Shown here: positions 29,030 through 38,526 of the stretch, in pieces
Numbering within the stretch: the stretch's first letter is position 1
Layout of the letters: each line of letters begins with the position of its first letter
Assembly (NCBI RefSeq): GCF_001693385.1
Contig: NZ_CP016428.1
Location: forward strand, 7,926,001 to 7,990,000
Source: Bradyrhizobium icense
Lineage (GTDB): Bacteria; Pseudomonadota; Alphaproteobacteria; Rhizobiales; Xanthobacteraceae
Length of the DNA stretch: 64,000 bases
Reading direction: 5' to 3'
Program-made: the position numbers and the translations under genes
The notes under the pieces: model-generated
What the model saw: only the letters and a program-made list of their open reading frames with translations
Databases searched by the model: none
Told to the model about the DNA's origin: nothing

Positions 29030-30184
29030 TCACAATCCCATCTGCCGTGAAGCGAGATCTTTCATGATCTCCTCGGTGCCGCCGCCAATGGCGTTGACCT
29101 TGACCTCGCGGTAGATGCGCTCGACCTTGACGCCGCGCATGAAGCCGGCGCCGCCGAAAATCTGTACCGCCTCGGAGGCGCAGAACGCCATGGTTTGCGT
29201 GGCCTGGTTCTTCATCATGCAGATTTCGGCAACGGGGCTCTCGCCCTGCCCGAGCCGCCACGCCAGCATTTCCAGCATCGCCTGCGACGCCGCAACCTTC
29301 TGCGCCATATCCACGATCTTGTGACGAATCACCTGGTGCTGCGCGATCGGCTTGCCGAAGGTCTTGCGCTCCTTGGCATAGGCAATCGCCTCTTCGACGC
29401 AGACGCGGGCATAGGCCGTGCAGCTCGCCGCCATGCCCATGCGCTCGCTGTTGAAATTGCGCATGATGATCTTGAAGCCCTGGCCCTCCTCACCGATCAG
29501 GTTTTCTACCGGCACGCGGCACTCGTCGAAATGCAGCGTCGCGGTATCCGACGCCCACCAGCCCATCTTCTTGAGCTTCGTGCGCGACAGGCCCGGCGTA
29601 TCGCCTTCGATCAGCAGGAGGCTGACGCCGCCCGGTCCCTCAGCGCCAGTGCGCACCGCAACGGTCAGATAATCGGCCCGCATGCCGGAGGTGATAAAAG
29701 TCTTCTCGCCGCTGACGACGTAATGATCGCCCTCGCGCCGCGCTTTGGTGCGGAGGTTGGCAACGTCGGAGCCGCCGCTCGGCTCCGTGATCGCGAGCGC
29801 CGAAATCTTCTGGCCCGCCAGCACCTGCGGCAGCACCCTCGCCTTGACCTCGGGCTTTGCAGCGTGCGCGATCGGCGGCGAACCGATGGTGTGGCTCATC
29901 AGGCTCGAGCTGACCCCGCCGGCGCCGGCGCGTGCCAGCTCCTGCGACGCCACGATTTTCATGAACTGGTCGGCAGGCACTCCGCCATATTCTTCCGGGA
30001 AGCCGAGCCCGAGCAGCCCGATCTCGGACGCCCTGCGATAGAGTTCGCGGGGAAACTCGCCGGCCTCGTCCCATTCATGAGCAAAGGGTTCGATCTCGCG
30101 CGCTACGAAGCGGCGCATCACATCGCGGAACGCTTCATGGTCCGCCGTATAGAACGGGCTTTGCACCATTGTACGCTCCAGCAT
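29030..30184 (-). CDS. Acyl-CoA dehydrogenase
   Basis: A 384-residue acyl-CoA dehydrogenase. ATG 30184 has a GGAGGA site; the in-frame extension upstream lacks one. Motifs ALAITEPSGGSDVANLRT and YVVSGEKTFITSG place it with short/medium-chain and long-chain type dehydrogenases, and the C-terminus carries NAIGGGTEEIMKDLASRQ. It is the first gene of a minus-strand series (three dehydrogenases, solute-binding protein, GST) and is divergent from an acyl-CoA ligase across a 192-base promoter region, suggesting common control. Confidence 0.93.
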   Translation of the reverse strand: MLERTMVQSPFYTADHEAFRDVMRRFVAREIEPFAHEWDEAGEFPRELYRRASEIGLLGLGFPEEYGGVPADQFMKIVASQELARAGAGGVSSSLMSHTIGSPPIAHAAKPEVKARVLPQVLAGQKISALAITEPSGGSDVANLRTKARREGDHYVVSGEKTFITSGMRADYLTVAVRTGAEGPGGVSLLLIEGDTPGLSRTKLKKMGWWASDTATLHFDECRVPVENLIGEEGQGFKIIMRNFNSERMGMAASCTAYARVCVEEAIAYAKERKTFGKPIAQHQVIRHKIVDMAQKVAASQAMLEMLAWRLGQGESPVAEICMMKNQATQTMAFCASEAVQIFGGAGFMRGVKVERIYREVKVNAIGGGTEEIMKDLASRQMGL

Positions 30185-30376
30185 GCTTTTCCTCCAGGGA
30201 TCACGATGCCCCGATTTGGCCGGCGCAAACTTGCGTTGAGCGGCTGCGGCCAACTTGGCGCTGCGACCAGCTACACAACGCAAGACATTACGCCGATATG
30301 CCGGCTTCATCAGATAAAAATGAGATAAGATCGGCCGATATCAGGCGGCGCAAGACCGCCCTGCCCTGGAGGAAGC

Positions 30377-31924
30377 ATGCCCTCGGTACGCTATTACGAC
30401 TGGATCGCCCATTTCGGCCGCCGCACGCCGGGCAAGATTGCGGCCATCGACCTCGCGAGTGACCGCCGCCTCTCATACGCAGAGTTCGACGCCCGCATTT
30501 CGCGCCTGGCCACTCATCTGCGCGACAAGCTCGGCGTCAAGCGCGGCGACCGCGTGGCCGTGCTGGCACTGAACACGACAGATACGCTCGAAGTGCAGTT
30601 CGCCTGCGGCCGGTTAGGGGCGGTCTTCCTGCCGCTGAATACGCGGCTTACGGTTCCGGAATTGCAGTTCATCGTCGGCGATGCCTCGCCGACGGTCATG
30701 ATCCACGACACCGACCTTGCGGAAGTCGCGCTGACGGTTGCCAAACTCTGCAACATTTCATCGGCGCTGCTGTTCGGCCCCGGCGGTTCCTATGAAGCGG
30801 CGATCACGGCTTCGAAGCCGCTCGAACGCTTCGAGAACATCACCCATGATGACATCTCGACCATCATGTATACCTCGGGCACCACAGGCCAGCCCAAGGG
30901 CGCGATCATCACCCACGGCATGACGTTCTGGAATTGCGTCAATCTTGGCGGCCCCGCCTATGTCTCGCCGTCGACCGTGCTGCTCACCGTCTTGCCGCTG
31001 TTCCACACCGGCGGGCTCAATTGCTACACCAACCCGGTGCTGCATGCCGGCGGCACTGTCCTGATCATGCGTGCGTTCGATCCTGGTCTGGCGCTGCAAC
31101 TGATCAGCGATCCAGCATACGGCATTACACAATTCTTCGGCGTGCCGTCGATCTACCAATTCATGGCGCAGCATCCCTCGTTTGCGACAGCCGATTTCAG
31201 CCGCCTCGTGATCGGCGGCGTCGGCGGCGCGCCGATGCCGGTGCCGCTCCTGAAAGTATGGGAAGAGCGCGGCGTCGCTCTGCAGCAGGGCTACGGCATG
31301 ACCGAGACGTCGCCGGCCGTGCTGGCGCTCGACCGCGAGGACGCCGCGCGCAAGGCCGGCTCGTCTGGCAAGCCGGTGCTGCATACGGAAGTGCGGATCG
31401 TCCGCCCCGACGGGACGGACGCGGATGTCGGCGAGCTCGGCGAACTCTGGGTCAAGGGGCCGAACGTCACGCCCGGCTACTGGAACCGGCCCGACGCCAA
31501 CCAATCATCCTTCACCGACGGCTGGCTGCACACCGGTGACGCCACGCGCGTCGACGAGGAAGGCTTCTACTACATCGTCGACCGCTGGAAGGACATGTAC
31601 ATTTCCGGCGGCGAGAACGTCTATCCGGCCGAAGTCGAGAGCGTGCTGCATCAGCTCACCGCAATCGCGGAGGCTGCCGTTATCGGCATCCCCGATCAGC
31701 AATGGGGTGAGGTCGGCATGGCGATTGTCGCCGTGAAGCCCGGCCACACATTGACATCTGCCGAAATTCACGCCCATTGCGCCGCCAACCTGGCGCGCTT
31801 CAAATGCCCGCGGCTGATCGAGTTCGTCGATGCGCTGCCGCGCAATGCCACGGGCAAGATTCACAAGCCGACGCTGCGCAGGCAGTTCAACGCGCCCACA
31901 GCGACCGACAAGCTTGCGTCGTGA
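30377..31924 (+). CDS. AMP-dependent acyl-CoA synthetase (long-chain fatty acid/aryl-CoA ligase type)
   Basis: A 515-residue ANL ligase with GGAGGA before ATG 30377. Motifs are complete: YTSGTTGQPKGAIITHG, QGYGMTETSPAV, WLHTGDATRVDEEGFYYIVDR, ISGGENVYPAEVE and catalytic lysine in ATGKIHKP. It is divergent from the acyl-CoA dehydrogenase series and probably supplies its acyl-CoA. Its stop codon is immediately adjacent to the stop of the convergent XRE-type regulator gene. Confidence 0.92.
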   Translation: MPSVRYYDWIAHFGRRTPGKIAAIDLASDRRLSYAEFDARISRLATHLRDKLGVKRGDRVAVLALNTTDTLEVQFACGRLGAVFLPLNTRLTVPELQFIVGDASPTVMIHDTDLAEVALTVAKLCNISSALLFGPGGSYEAAITASKPLERFENITHDDISTIMYTSGTTGQPKGAIITHGMTFWNCVNLGGPAYVSPSTVLLTVLPLFHTGGLNCYTNPVLHAGGTVLIMRAFDPGLALQLISDPAYGITQFFGVPSIYQFMAQHPSFATADFSRLVIGGVGGAPMPVPLLKVWEERGVALQQGYGMTETSPAVLALDREDAARKAGSSGKPVLHTEVRIVRPDGTDADVGELGELWVKGPNVTPGYWNRPDANQSSFTDGWLHTGDATRVDEEGFYYIVDRWKDMYISGGENVYPAEVESVLHQLTAIAEAAVIGIPDQQWGEVGMAIVAVKPGHTLTSAEIHAHCAANLARFKCPRLIEFVDALPRNATGKIHKPTLRRQFNAPTATDKLAS

Positions 31925-32689
31925 TTATCCCGGCAGAAACAGCGCGAACGGCTCTTCCGTCGTTCGCCGCAAATGCTGGCGGTACTGCACGTAATTGGGA
32001 TCATCGGCCGAAACCCGGCCGAAGGTCGGGCTCGCGACCATCTTGATCGGCAGATAGGCGATTGGCGCGGCGATCGGCGTCAGCGAGGAGCCGCGGCCTG
32101 CGAGCAATGTGGTGATGATGCCGTACATCTCGCCCGAAATCGCCAGCCGCGCCACCGTGATCAGGCGATGCTGGCCATGCCGGTTGGTGACGAGATAGAT
32201 GTGGCCTGATTGGTTCGGCACCGCCACTTCGCCGAACTGGGTGAAGGCCGCATCCTGCCGCTCGCTCTCGTGAAACACCAGAGATGACGCCGCATTGTCC
32301 CAGGTGATCTCGGTGCGGTAGGCGAAGATCGCGTCCTTGTCGCCGAACGAAGGGCGCACCGTGACATAGGTCCCCTCGATCCAGGCGACCGCGCGGCGTG
32401 AATAGGCGCCGAGGTCATCGGGAGCGACCTCGCCATTGACGGCAGGCAAGGGCGCCGGCGCCTCTGGCGTCTTGCGCAAGGAAACGCCGAGCGCCTGCTC
32501 GAGCCGGACGGTGGTGGCGAGGGTGAACGGGCGGCGGCCGCCCAGCACTTTTTCCAGCGTCGAAAGGCTGAGTTTTGCGAGTTCGGCCAGAGACTGCCGG
32601 GAGATGCGGCGGCGGGCGATCTCCTCACGAATCGTGTCGGCAATCTGCCGGCTTTGTTCGGCAGAAAGCTGCTTGTCCGGCGTCGGCAT
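31925..32689 (-). CDS. XRE-type helix-turn-helix transcriptional regulator
   Basis: A 254-residue protein. The N-terminal third has an XRE/Cro-like helix-turn-helix (SRQSLAELAKLSLSTLEKVLGG near residues 29-50). The rest (about residues 90-254) is an unassigned sensor-like domain with AVAWIEGTYVTVRPSF. ATG 32689 is chosen because further upstream in-frame codons lie in repeat DNA. It is divergent from the VIT-vWA/sortase genes, but a link is only positional. It converges without a gap on the acyl-CoA ligase gene. Confidence 0.78.
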   Translation of the reverse strand: MPTPDKQLSAEQSRQIADTIREEIARRRISRQSLAELAKLSLSTLEKVLGGRRPFTLATTVRLEQALGVSLRKTPEAPAPLPAVNGEVAPDDLGAYSRRAVAWIEGTYVTVRPSFGDKDAIFAYRTEITWDNAASSLVFHESERQDAAFTQFGEVAVPNQSGHIYLVTNRHGQHRLITVARLAISGEMYGIITTLLAGRGSSLTPIAAPIAYLPIKMVASPTFGRVSADDPNYVQYRQHLRRTTEEPFALFLPG

Positions 32690-32714
32690 CGTCACCCCTG
32701 CTTGCCTCCTTTGG

Positions 32715-32759
32715 GCATGATCTTTTCCGAAAACCGGTACCCACTTTTCGGGATCATGC
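32715..32759. repeat. Short palindromic repeat (GCATGATC...GATCATGC)
   Basis: Arms GCATGATC and GATCATGC flank TTTTCCGAAAACCGGTACCCACTTTTCGG, in which CCGAAAA pairs with TTTTCGG. It is a compact relative of the element at 62571-62644. It lies just upstream of the XRE-type regulator start. Confidence 0.75.
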
Positions 32760-32924
32760 TCAGTGTACCAGACGCACAATCCATCACAAACCCGCACAAA
32801 GGCGCCCCTACCGCGGCGGGCCGCGCTGGCCGGCGACCGAACAATGCCGATCATTCCGCTCGCGCCAAATCGCTGAATTCCACACCTTCAACGCGGCGAG
32901 ATCGCCGTTCGGGAGTTAAGCGAC

Positions 32925-35198
32925 ATGACGACATGCGACGAAATTGAGGCCGACGAACGCAGCGAGCAGCCCAGCCTGATCAGGCTGGTACTGTTCTTTG
33001 TGATGCAAGGCGTTGCCGTAGTTCTGGTCGGGTTTGCGGCATTATTTGTGAGCTTCGAGCCTGTATGGTCGGCGGAGCGCCTGCAATCTAATTTCCTCAA
33101 GCCCGGCGATGCACGCGCCGGCTCACTGCTCCTCAAGATCGACGAGGGATATGCCGATGCGTCACGGCTCGGCGTCGACGTCGATCTCACCGTATCCGGC
33201 CCCACCGTCCGCGCCCGCGTCACCCAGATCTTCCGTAATCCTTCGAAAGACTGGGTCGAGGCGGTCTACGTCTATCCGCTCCCGGCAGGGGGCGCGGTCG
33301 ATTCGCTGAAGATGGTAATCGGCGATCGCGTCGTGGTTGCCGACATCAAGGAGCGGCAGCAGGCGAAGGCGATCTATGAACAGGCGAAGCAGAATGGGCA
33401 GAAGGCGGCGCTGACCGAGCAGGAGCGGCCGAACATCTTCACCAATTCGGTCGCCAATATCGGCCCCGGCGAAACCGTGCTGGTGCAGATCGAATATCAG
33501 GAGCCGGTGCAGCAATCCGGCGACGCGTCCTCGCTGCGGGTGCCGATGGTGGTTGCCCCACGCTACAATCCCGCACCGGTCGTGCAGAGCGTCGATTTCC
33601 GGGCCGATGGCGGCGGCTGGGGTTCGGTCAAATCCGATCCCGTTCCGGATCGCGACCGCATCTCGCCCGAAGTGCTCGACTCTGCGACCAACGCGCCGGT
33701 CAACCCGACCCGCATCACGGTTCGGCTGCAGGCCGGCTTCCCGCTCGGCGAAATCAAGAGCCACCATCACGCGATCAAGACCGAGAAGCCGGACGCGAAT
33801 ACGAGCATTGTTCGATTGGCCGAAGGCCCGGTGCCGGCGGATCGCGATTTCGAACTGACCTGGAAGCCGGTGGCCGAGACGGCGCCCTCGGTCGGATTGT
33901 TCCGCGAGCGCGTCAGCGACAACGATTACCTGCTCGCCTTCGTCACGCCGCCGTCGGTCGAGCAGGCGCAGCAGAAGTCGCTGCCGCGCGAAGTGATCTT
34001 CGTGATCGACAATTCCGGCTCGATGGGCGGCGTCTCGATCATCCAGGCCAAGGCGAGCCTCATCTATGCGCTCGGGCGCCTGCAGCCCAATGATCGCTTC
34101 AACGTCATCCGGTTCGACCACACCATGGATGTGCTGTTCCCATCAGCCGTGCCGGCCGACAGCGAACATATCAACCGGGCGACTTCCTTCGTCGGCGCGC
34201 TGCAGGCCAATGGCGGCACAGAGATGGTGCCGGCGATGCGCGCGGCGCTGTCCGACAAGGCCGGCGATGCCAACTACGTCCGGCAGGTCGTCTTCCTGAC
34301 CGATGGCGCCATCGGCAACGAGCAGCAACTATTCGAAACCATCAGCGCGCTGCGCGGCCGCTCGCGTATCTTCATGGTCGGCATCGGCTCAGCGCCGAAC
34401 ACCTACCTGATGACACGCGCAGCCGAGCTCGGCCGCGGCACCTTCACCCATATCGGTTCGGTCGAGCAGGTCGAAGAGCGCATGCGCGGGCTGTTCGTCA
34501 AGCTGGAGAATCCCGCGGTGACCAATCTGGTCGCAAAATTCTCCGACGCCAGCGCCGACATGACGCCGGCCGCGATTCCCGACGTCTACCGCGACGAGCC
34601 GCTGGTGCTCGCGGCCAAACTCGACAAGCTCGCCGGCTCGGTCGAGATCAAGGGCCGCATTGGCGATCGCCCGTGGACTGTCATCCTGCCGCTGGCAAAC
34701 GCAGCCGAAGGCAAAGGCCTGTCCAAGCTCTGGGCACGCCGCAAGATCGCGGACGCCGAAGTCGCGCGCACTACACGGCAGTCGACGCCGGAAGATGCCG
34801 ACAAGGCCATCCTCGCGCTGGCGCTGGAGCATCAACTCGTCACGCGGCTGACCAGCCTGGTCGCAGTCGACAAGACGCCGAGCCGTCCGCAGGGCGAGCC
34901 GCTCAAGGTCTCGGAACTGCCGATCAACCTGCCCGCGGGCTGGGATCTTGAGAAAGTATTCGGCGATCGCCCACGCGCTCCGGCAACGCCGATGGAACGG
35001 CGCGCGGATACGGAGGAGGCGCGGGTTCAGATTGCCGCGCTAAAGCGGGCTCACCCTGTCGTCACCCAGGTGCCGAGCACCGTCACGCTGCCGAGGACGG
35101 CGACGGACGCCGAACTGAAGATGATTGCGGGTGTGATCCTGCTCACGTTCAGCCTGATCGTCCTCGTGTTCAATCGACGTCAGATGTCACTGCGTTGA
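32925..35198 (+). CDS. VIT and vWA domain surface protein, sortase target (marine proteobacterial type)
   Basis: A 757-residue protein: a hydrophobic N-terminal signal/anchor (about residues 20-48), a VIT domain (about 60-190), a von Willebrand A domain with the metal site FVIDNSGSMGG (about 355-365), and a C-terminal sorting signal LPRTAT at residue 722 followed by a hydrophobic helix and a basic tail (FNRRQMSLR). This matches the Gram-negative family named 'marine proteobacterial sortase target protein'. The class GN sortase gene that should process it follows 245 bases downstream. It is probably tethered at the cell envelope. The function of the anchored domains is not established. Confidence 0.93.
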   Translation: MTTCDEIEADERSEQPSLIRLVLFFVMQGVAVVLVGFAALFVSFEPVWSAERLQSNFLKPGDARAGSLLLKIDEGYADASRLGVDVDLTVSGPTVRARVTQIFRNPSKDWVEAVYVYPLPAGGAVDSLKMVIGDRVVVADIKERQQAKAIYEQAKQNGQKAALTEQERPNIFTNSVANIGPGETVLVQIEYQEPVQQSGDASSLRVPMVVAPRYNPAPVVQSVDFRADGGGWGSVKSDPVPDRDRISPEVLDSATNAPVNPTRITVRLQAGFPLGEIKSHHHAIKTEKPDANTSIVRLAEGPVPADRDFELTWKPVAETAPSVGLFRERVSDNDYLLAFVTPPSVEQAQQKSLPREVIFVIDNSGSMGGVSIIQAKASLIYALGRLQPNDRFNVIRFDHTMDVLFPSAVPADSEHINRATSFVGALQANGGTEMVPAMRAALSDKAGDANYVRQVVFLTDGAIGNEQQLFETISALRGRSRIFMVGIGSAPNTYLMTRAAELGRGTFTHIGSVEQVEERMRGLFVKLENPAVTNLVAKFSDASADMTPAAIPDVYRDEPLVLAAKLDKLAGSVEIKGRIGDRPWTVILPLANAAEGKGLSKLWARRKIADAEVARTTRQSTPEDADKAILALALEHQLVTRLTSLVAVDKTPSRPQGEPLKVSELPINLPAGWDLEKVFGDRPRAPATPMERRADTEEARVQIAALKRAHPVVTQVPSTVTLPRTATDAELKMIAGVILLTFSLIVLVFNRRQMSLR

Positions 35199-35242
35199 CG
35201 TCGGCTGAAAGGAGGAGGGACCCCCGACCTCCTCTTTCCAGA

Positions 35243-35290
35243 GCGCGCGCGGCTTCCACCCGTCCCCCCAGAGCCGCGCGCGCCGCTTTT
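35243..35290 (+). terminator. Strong GC hairpin with T-run between sortase target and sortase genes
   Basis: A perfect 12-base stem (GCGCGCGCGGCT at 35243-35254 with AGCCGCGCGCGC at 35272-35283) with a 17-base loop, followed by CGCTTTTCTTTCTC. This resembles an intrinsic terminator or attenuator 45 bases after the vWA gene stop. Confidence 0.55.
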
Positions 35291-35308
35291 CTTTCTCAAC
35301 CACCACGA

Positions 35309-35429
35309 CCGTCATTGCGAGGAGCGAAGCGACGAAGCAATCCATCTATCCCAGCATGGAGAGCTGGCTTGCTTCGCGGAGCCTGTCATCGGGCGCGCAT
35401 TCGCTCGATCCGTTGGCTCGCAATGACGG
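35309..35429 (+). repeat. Palindromic repeat (CGTCATTGCGAG family) before the sortase gene
   Basis: Outer arms CCGTCATTGCGAG and CTCGCAATGACGG (35417-35429) pair perfectly; the middle has GAAGCAATCC and a CATGGAGAGCTGGCTTGCTTCG stretch. It is related to the repeat at 22383-22453 and ends 13 bases before the sortase start codon. Confidence 0.78.
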
Positions 35430-35442
35430 GCAGAGTGTCCCG

Positions 35443-36021
35443 ATGTCCCGCTTCATCCTCCCTCTCCTTCTCGCACTCATCGGCCTGATCCTGTTCGGCC
35501 AAGGAGCGTACATTCACGCCAAGGCGCTGCTCGCACAGGTCCTGCTGGAGCGAGCCTTTGAGAAAACCATCGCAACCGGGCGTGAGACAAAGCCGTGGTC
35601 GTGGGCCGACACCTGGCCGGTCGCCCGTGTCGAGGTGAAGCGGATCGGTGCCAGCGCTATCGTGCTCGCAGGCAGCAGCGGACAGGCGCTCGCCTTCGGC
35701 CCGGGTCATGTCGAACAAACGCCCGACGCCGGCGAACGCGGCGTCGCTGTCTATTCGGCGCATCGAGACACGCATTTTGCCTTCTTGAAGAACGTCGTCG
35801 TCGGCGACGAGATCGACGTTACCAGACGTGACGGCCGGAGGTTCCGCTATCGGGTGGATACGACTTCGGTCGTGCGCTTCGATGCCTCCGGTATCGATCC
35901 GCTCGCGGGCGGGCATGAACTGGTGCTGTCGACCTGCTGGCCGTTCGACGCGCTGACGCAGGGGCCGGAACGCTATCTTGTGCACGCCACGATGATCGGA
36001 CCCGTATCAAATACGCACTAA
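35443..36021 (+). CDS. Class GN sortase
   Basis: A 192-residue single-pass membrane transpeptidase (hydrophobic N-terminal anchor about residues 4-25). The sortase triad is present: His107 in YSAHRDTHF, Cys165 in LSTCWPFDA and Arg177 in GPERYLVH. ATG 35443 is chosen so that the protein starts with its membrane anchor; an upstream extension reads through the repeat. Class GN sortases occur in proteobacteria next to one target gene, as here. It should cleave the LPRTAT signal of the VIT-vWA protein and join it to an unknown envelope nucleophile. Confidence 0.94.
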   Translation: MSRFILPLLLALIGLILFGQGAYIHAKALLAQVLLERAFEKTIATGRETKPWSWADTWPVARVEVKRIGASAIVLAGSSGQALAFGPGHVEQTPDAGERGVAVYSAHRDTHFAFLKNVVVGDEIDVTRRDGRRFRYRVDTTSVVRFDASGIDPLAGGHELVLSTCWPFDALTQGPERYLVHATMIGPVSNTH

Positions 36022-36186
36022 ATTCTGTGAGCCGGGAAATCTTGCGCGGCGCGAATGGCGCTCATCGCGCAACGCGTGTTGCCACCCTCGCCAAGGCCCA
36101 ATAAAAAGGTTTCAATCAAAAGAAAGTCATGGCGGGACGATCATTCTCGACTGCCGCGGCCAAGAGCAACAGAGTTAGGGATATCC

Positions 36187-38409
36187 ATGGACGCTCAGGC
36201 AAGCACCGCATCGCATCCAGCCGAAAAATGGTCGCCCTCGCCCGACGCCAGCGACATCGTCAAGAGCATCCATGCGATGCTGCACCCGCGCAACATCGTG
36301 CTGGTCGGCGCCACCGACAAGCCCGGCAACTATGCCGAGCGCATCTGGAACAATCTGATCAAGTACTGTTACGAAGGCGGACTGTTTCCGGTCAACGCCA
36401 AGCGCGAAACGATCTGGGGCGTGCCCTGTTACAAGGATTTTGCAAGCCTCCCCGAAAAGCCCGATCACGTGCTGGTGCTGGTGCCGGCGCGTTTCGCCGT
36501 GCAGGTGATCCGCGACGCCGCAGCGGCCGGCGCGCGCTCCGCCACCATCGTCACGTCGGGCTTCAGCGAGTTGCAGGACGAGGACAGCCAGCGGCTGGCG
36601 GTTGAGTTGAAGGAGGCGGTGCGCGAGACCGGCCTCGCCGTCACCGGTCCAAACTGCCTCGGCAATCTGAGCGCGGGCGAAAAGCTGTTCACCAATATCG
36701 ACGATCGCATTGTCACAATGGAGGCCGGTCCTGTCGCGATCGTCGGGCAATCCGGCGCGATCGTGATGGCAATCCGGCAGACACTGGAGGATCGCGGCGT
36801 CGGCGTCGGCTACATGGTGACCACCGGTAACGAGACCGGGCTCGAGACGCCGGACCTGATGACTTATTTTGCGGCCGATCCCTCGATCCGCGTCATCGTC
36901 GTCTATCTCGAAGGTGTCCGGAACACGAAAGTGTTCCGCGAAGCCTGCAAGGCCGCGCGCGCCGCCGGCAAGCCGGTGATCGCGCTGAAGTTAGGCGCCT
37001 CCGAAGGTGGCCGCGCAGCGGCGATGGCGCATACCGGCGCGCTTGCAGGCTCGATCGAAACCTTCGACGCGATCTCGACGCGCGAAGGCGTGATCCGCGT
37101 CCGCGGGCTGGACGAATTGATCGAGACCACCGAATGCTTCGTCCATGCCGATCCGCCGAAGGGCAACCGTCTCGCCGCCGTATCGCTCTCCGGCGGCAAG
37201 CGTGGCCTCCTGATCGACGCGTTCTATTCGGCCGGCCTGAACTTCGCGCCGCTCAGCCCGAATGCGACGGCGCAACTGGCGCAAATGCTCGGCCCCGGCA
37301 GTATCGTCGGCAATCCGCTCGATGCCGGATTTGCCGCGGTCGTGGATCCTTCCGTCTACATCAAGTCGATCAAGATCATGATCGACGATCCCGATACCGA
37401 CATCGTCATCATCGACGCCGAATTGCCGAAGGCGCCGCACGAATTGCGCGAGCGCAATCTGCGCCTCGTCAACGAGATGGCGGGCGCCGCCAACAAGCCC
37501 GTGGTCTATATCAGCGCAATGTCGATCGGGTTCACCGAGTTCACCAAGGCCCTGCGCAAGTCGCTGCCGAACGTCGCTGTGATGCAGGGCCTCGACCGGG
37601 CGGTCGGGGCTATCAAGTCGCTGCTCGAATATTCTTCCTTGCGCAAGGAAGTACCCGATATCGTTTCGAGCTCGAAAGCTTCCGCGCGCGCGGTGCTGGA
37701 GAAGACGCTCAAAGGTGCCAACGGTGCCGCCGCACTCGACGAGGTCGCGTCGAAAAAGTTGCTCAAGGCCTATGGTATTCCGGTTTCCAAGGAAGAAATC
37801 GCGCAGACGGCGGCGGAGGCAATGAAGATCGCCAAGAAGATCGGCTTTCCCGTCGTCGCAAAGGTGGTCAGCGCCGACATCCTGCACAAATCCGACATCG
37901 GCGGCGTGGTGCTGAACCTCAACAGCGCGGCCGAGGTGAAGAAGGCGTTCAACGACATCACCGCGCGGGTGAAGAAGATCAAGAGCAAGCCGAAGCTGGA
38001 AGGCATTCTGATCGCACAGCAGGTCAAGGCCGATCTCGAACTCGTGGTTGGCGCCTCGCTCGACGCCGAGATGGGTCCGGTGGTGCTGTTCGGGACCGGT
38101 GGCGTCGACATCGAACTGATGAAGGACGTCGCGTTGGCCGGCGCGCCGCTGGATGAAGCCGAGGCGAAACAGTTGATCGCCAAGACCAAGGCCGGCGTGA
38201 AGATGAAGGGCTATCGCGGCAAGCCGGCGCTGCATGAGCCTTCCGCCGTGAAGGCGCTTGTCGGCCTCTCCAACCTGATGGCAGATGCCGGCAACCGGAT
38301 CGCGTCGATCGACGTCAATCCGTTCCTGATCAACAGCAAGGTCGGCGTCGCCGTCGACGGCCTGATCGTGCTGAACAACGCCGCTGCAAGCAAGGCGGCT
38401 GGGCATTGA
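36187..38409 (+). CDS. Acetate--CoA ligase family protein (NDP-forming acyl-CoA synthetase)
   Basis: A 740-residue fusion of the alpha and beta parts of NDP-forming acyl-CoA synthetases. The N-terminal part is a CoA-binding Rossmann domain (NIVLVGATDKPGNYAER), followed by a succinyl-CoA-ligase-like domain with the likely phospho-histidine in MAHTGALAGS, and a C-terminal ATP-grasp domain (AYGIPVSKEEIAQT, FPVVAKVVSADILHKSDIGG). It makes acyl-CoA from an acid, ATP or GTP and CoA, or runs in reverse. ATG 36187 has AGGGA six bases upstream. It stands alone between the sortase gene and a repeat. The acid substrate is not predictable. Confidence 0.9.
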   Translation: MDAQASTASHPAEKWSPSPDASDIVKSIHAMLHPRNIVLVGATDKPGNYAERIWNNLIKYCYEGGLFPVNAKRETIWGVPCYKDFASLPEKPDHVLVLVPARFAVQVIRDAAAAGARSATIVTSGFSELQDEDSQRLAVELKEAVRETGLAVTGPNCLGNLSAGEKLFTNIDDRIVTMEAGPVAIVGQSGAIVMAIRQTLEDRGVGVGYMVTTGNETGLETPDLMTYFAADPSIRVIVVYLEGVRNTKVFREACKAARAAGKPVIALKLGASEGGRAAAMAHTGALAGSIETFDAISTREGVIRVRGLDELIETTECFVHADPPKGNRLAAVSLSGGKRGLLIDAFYSAGLNFAPLSPNATAQLAQMLGPGSIVGNPLDAGFAAVVDPSVYIKSIKIMIDDPDTDIVIIDAELPKAPHELRERNLRLVNEMAGAANKPVVYISAMSIGFTEFTKALRKSLPNVAVMQGLDRAVGAIKSLLEYSSLRKEVPDIVSSSKASARAVLEKTLKGANGAAALDEVASKKLLKAYGIPVSKEEIAQTAAEAMKIAKKIGFPVVAKVVSADILHKSDIGGVVLNLNSAAEVKKAFNDITARVKKIKSKPKLEGILIAQQVKADLELVVGASLDAEMGPVVLFGTGGVDIELMKDVALAGAPLDEAEAKQLIAKTKAGVKMKGYRGKPALHEPSAVKALVGLSNLMADAGNRIASIDVNPFLINSKVGVAVDGLIVLNNAAASKAAGH

Positions 38410-38419
38410 GTCACGGAAT

Positions 38420-38515
38420 CCGTAGGGTGGGCAAAGCGAAGCGTGCCCACCATTCAGTCCATCGACTTGGAAAGATGGTGGGCACGGCGCTAGCGCGCCT
38501 TTGCCCACCCTACGG
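38420..38515. repeat. Palindromic repeat (CCGTAGGGTGGGCAAA family)
   Basis: Perfect 16-base outer arms CCGTAGGGTGGGCAAA and TTTGCCCACCCTACGG, with inner arms GTGCCCACCA and TGGTGGGCAC. It fills the gap between two convergent genes, so it may act as a bidirectional terminator or RNA-protecting hairpin. Confidence 0.85.
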
Positions 38516-38526
38516 CACCGAGCAAG

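Noticed and set aside
36991..38508. 505-codon frame antisense to the acyl-CoA synthetase gene
   Set aside because: Shadow frame; the sense strand has conserved CoA-binding and ATP-grasp motifs.
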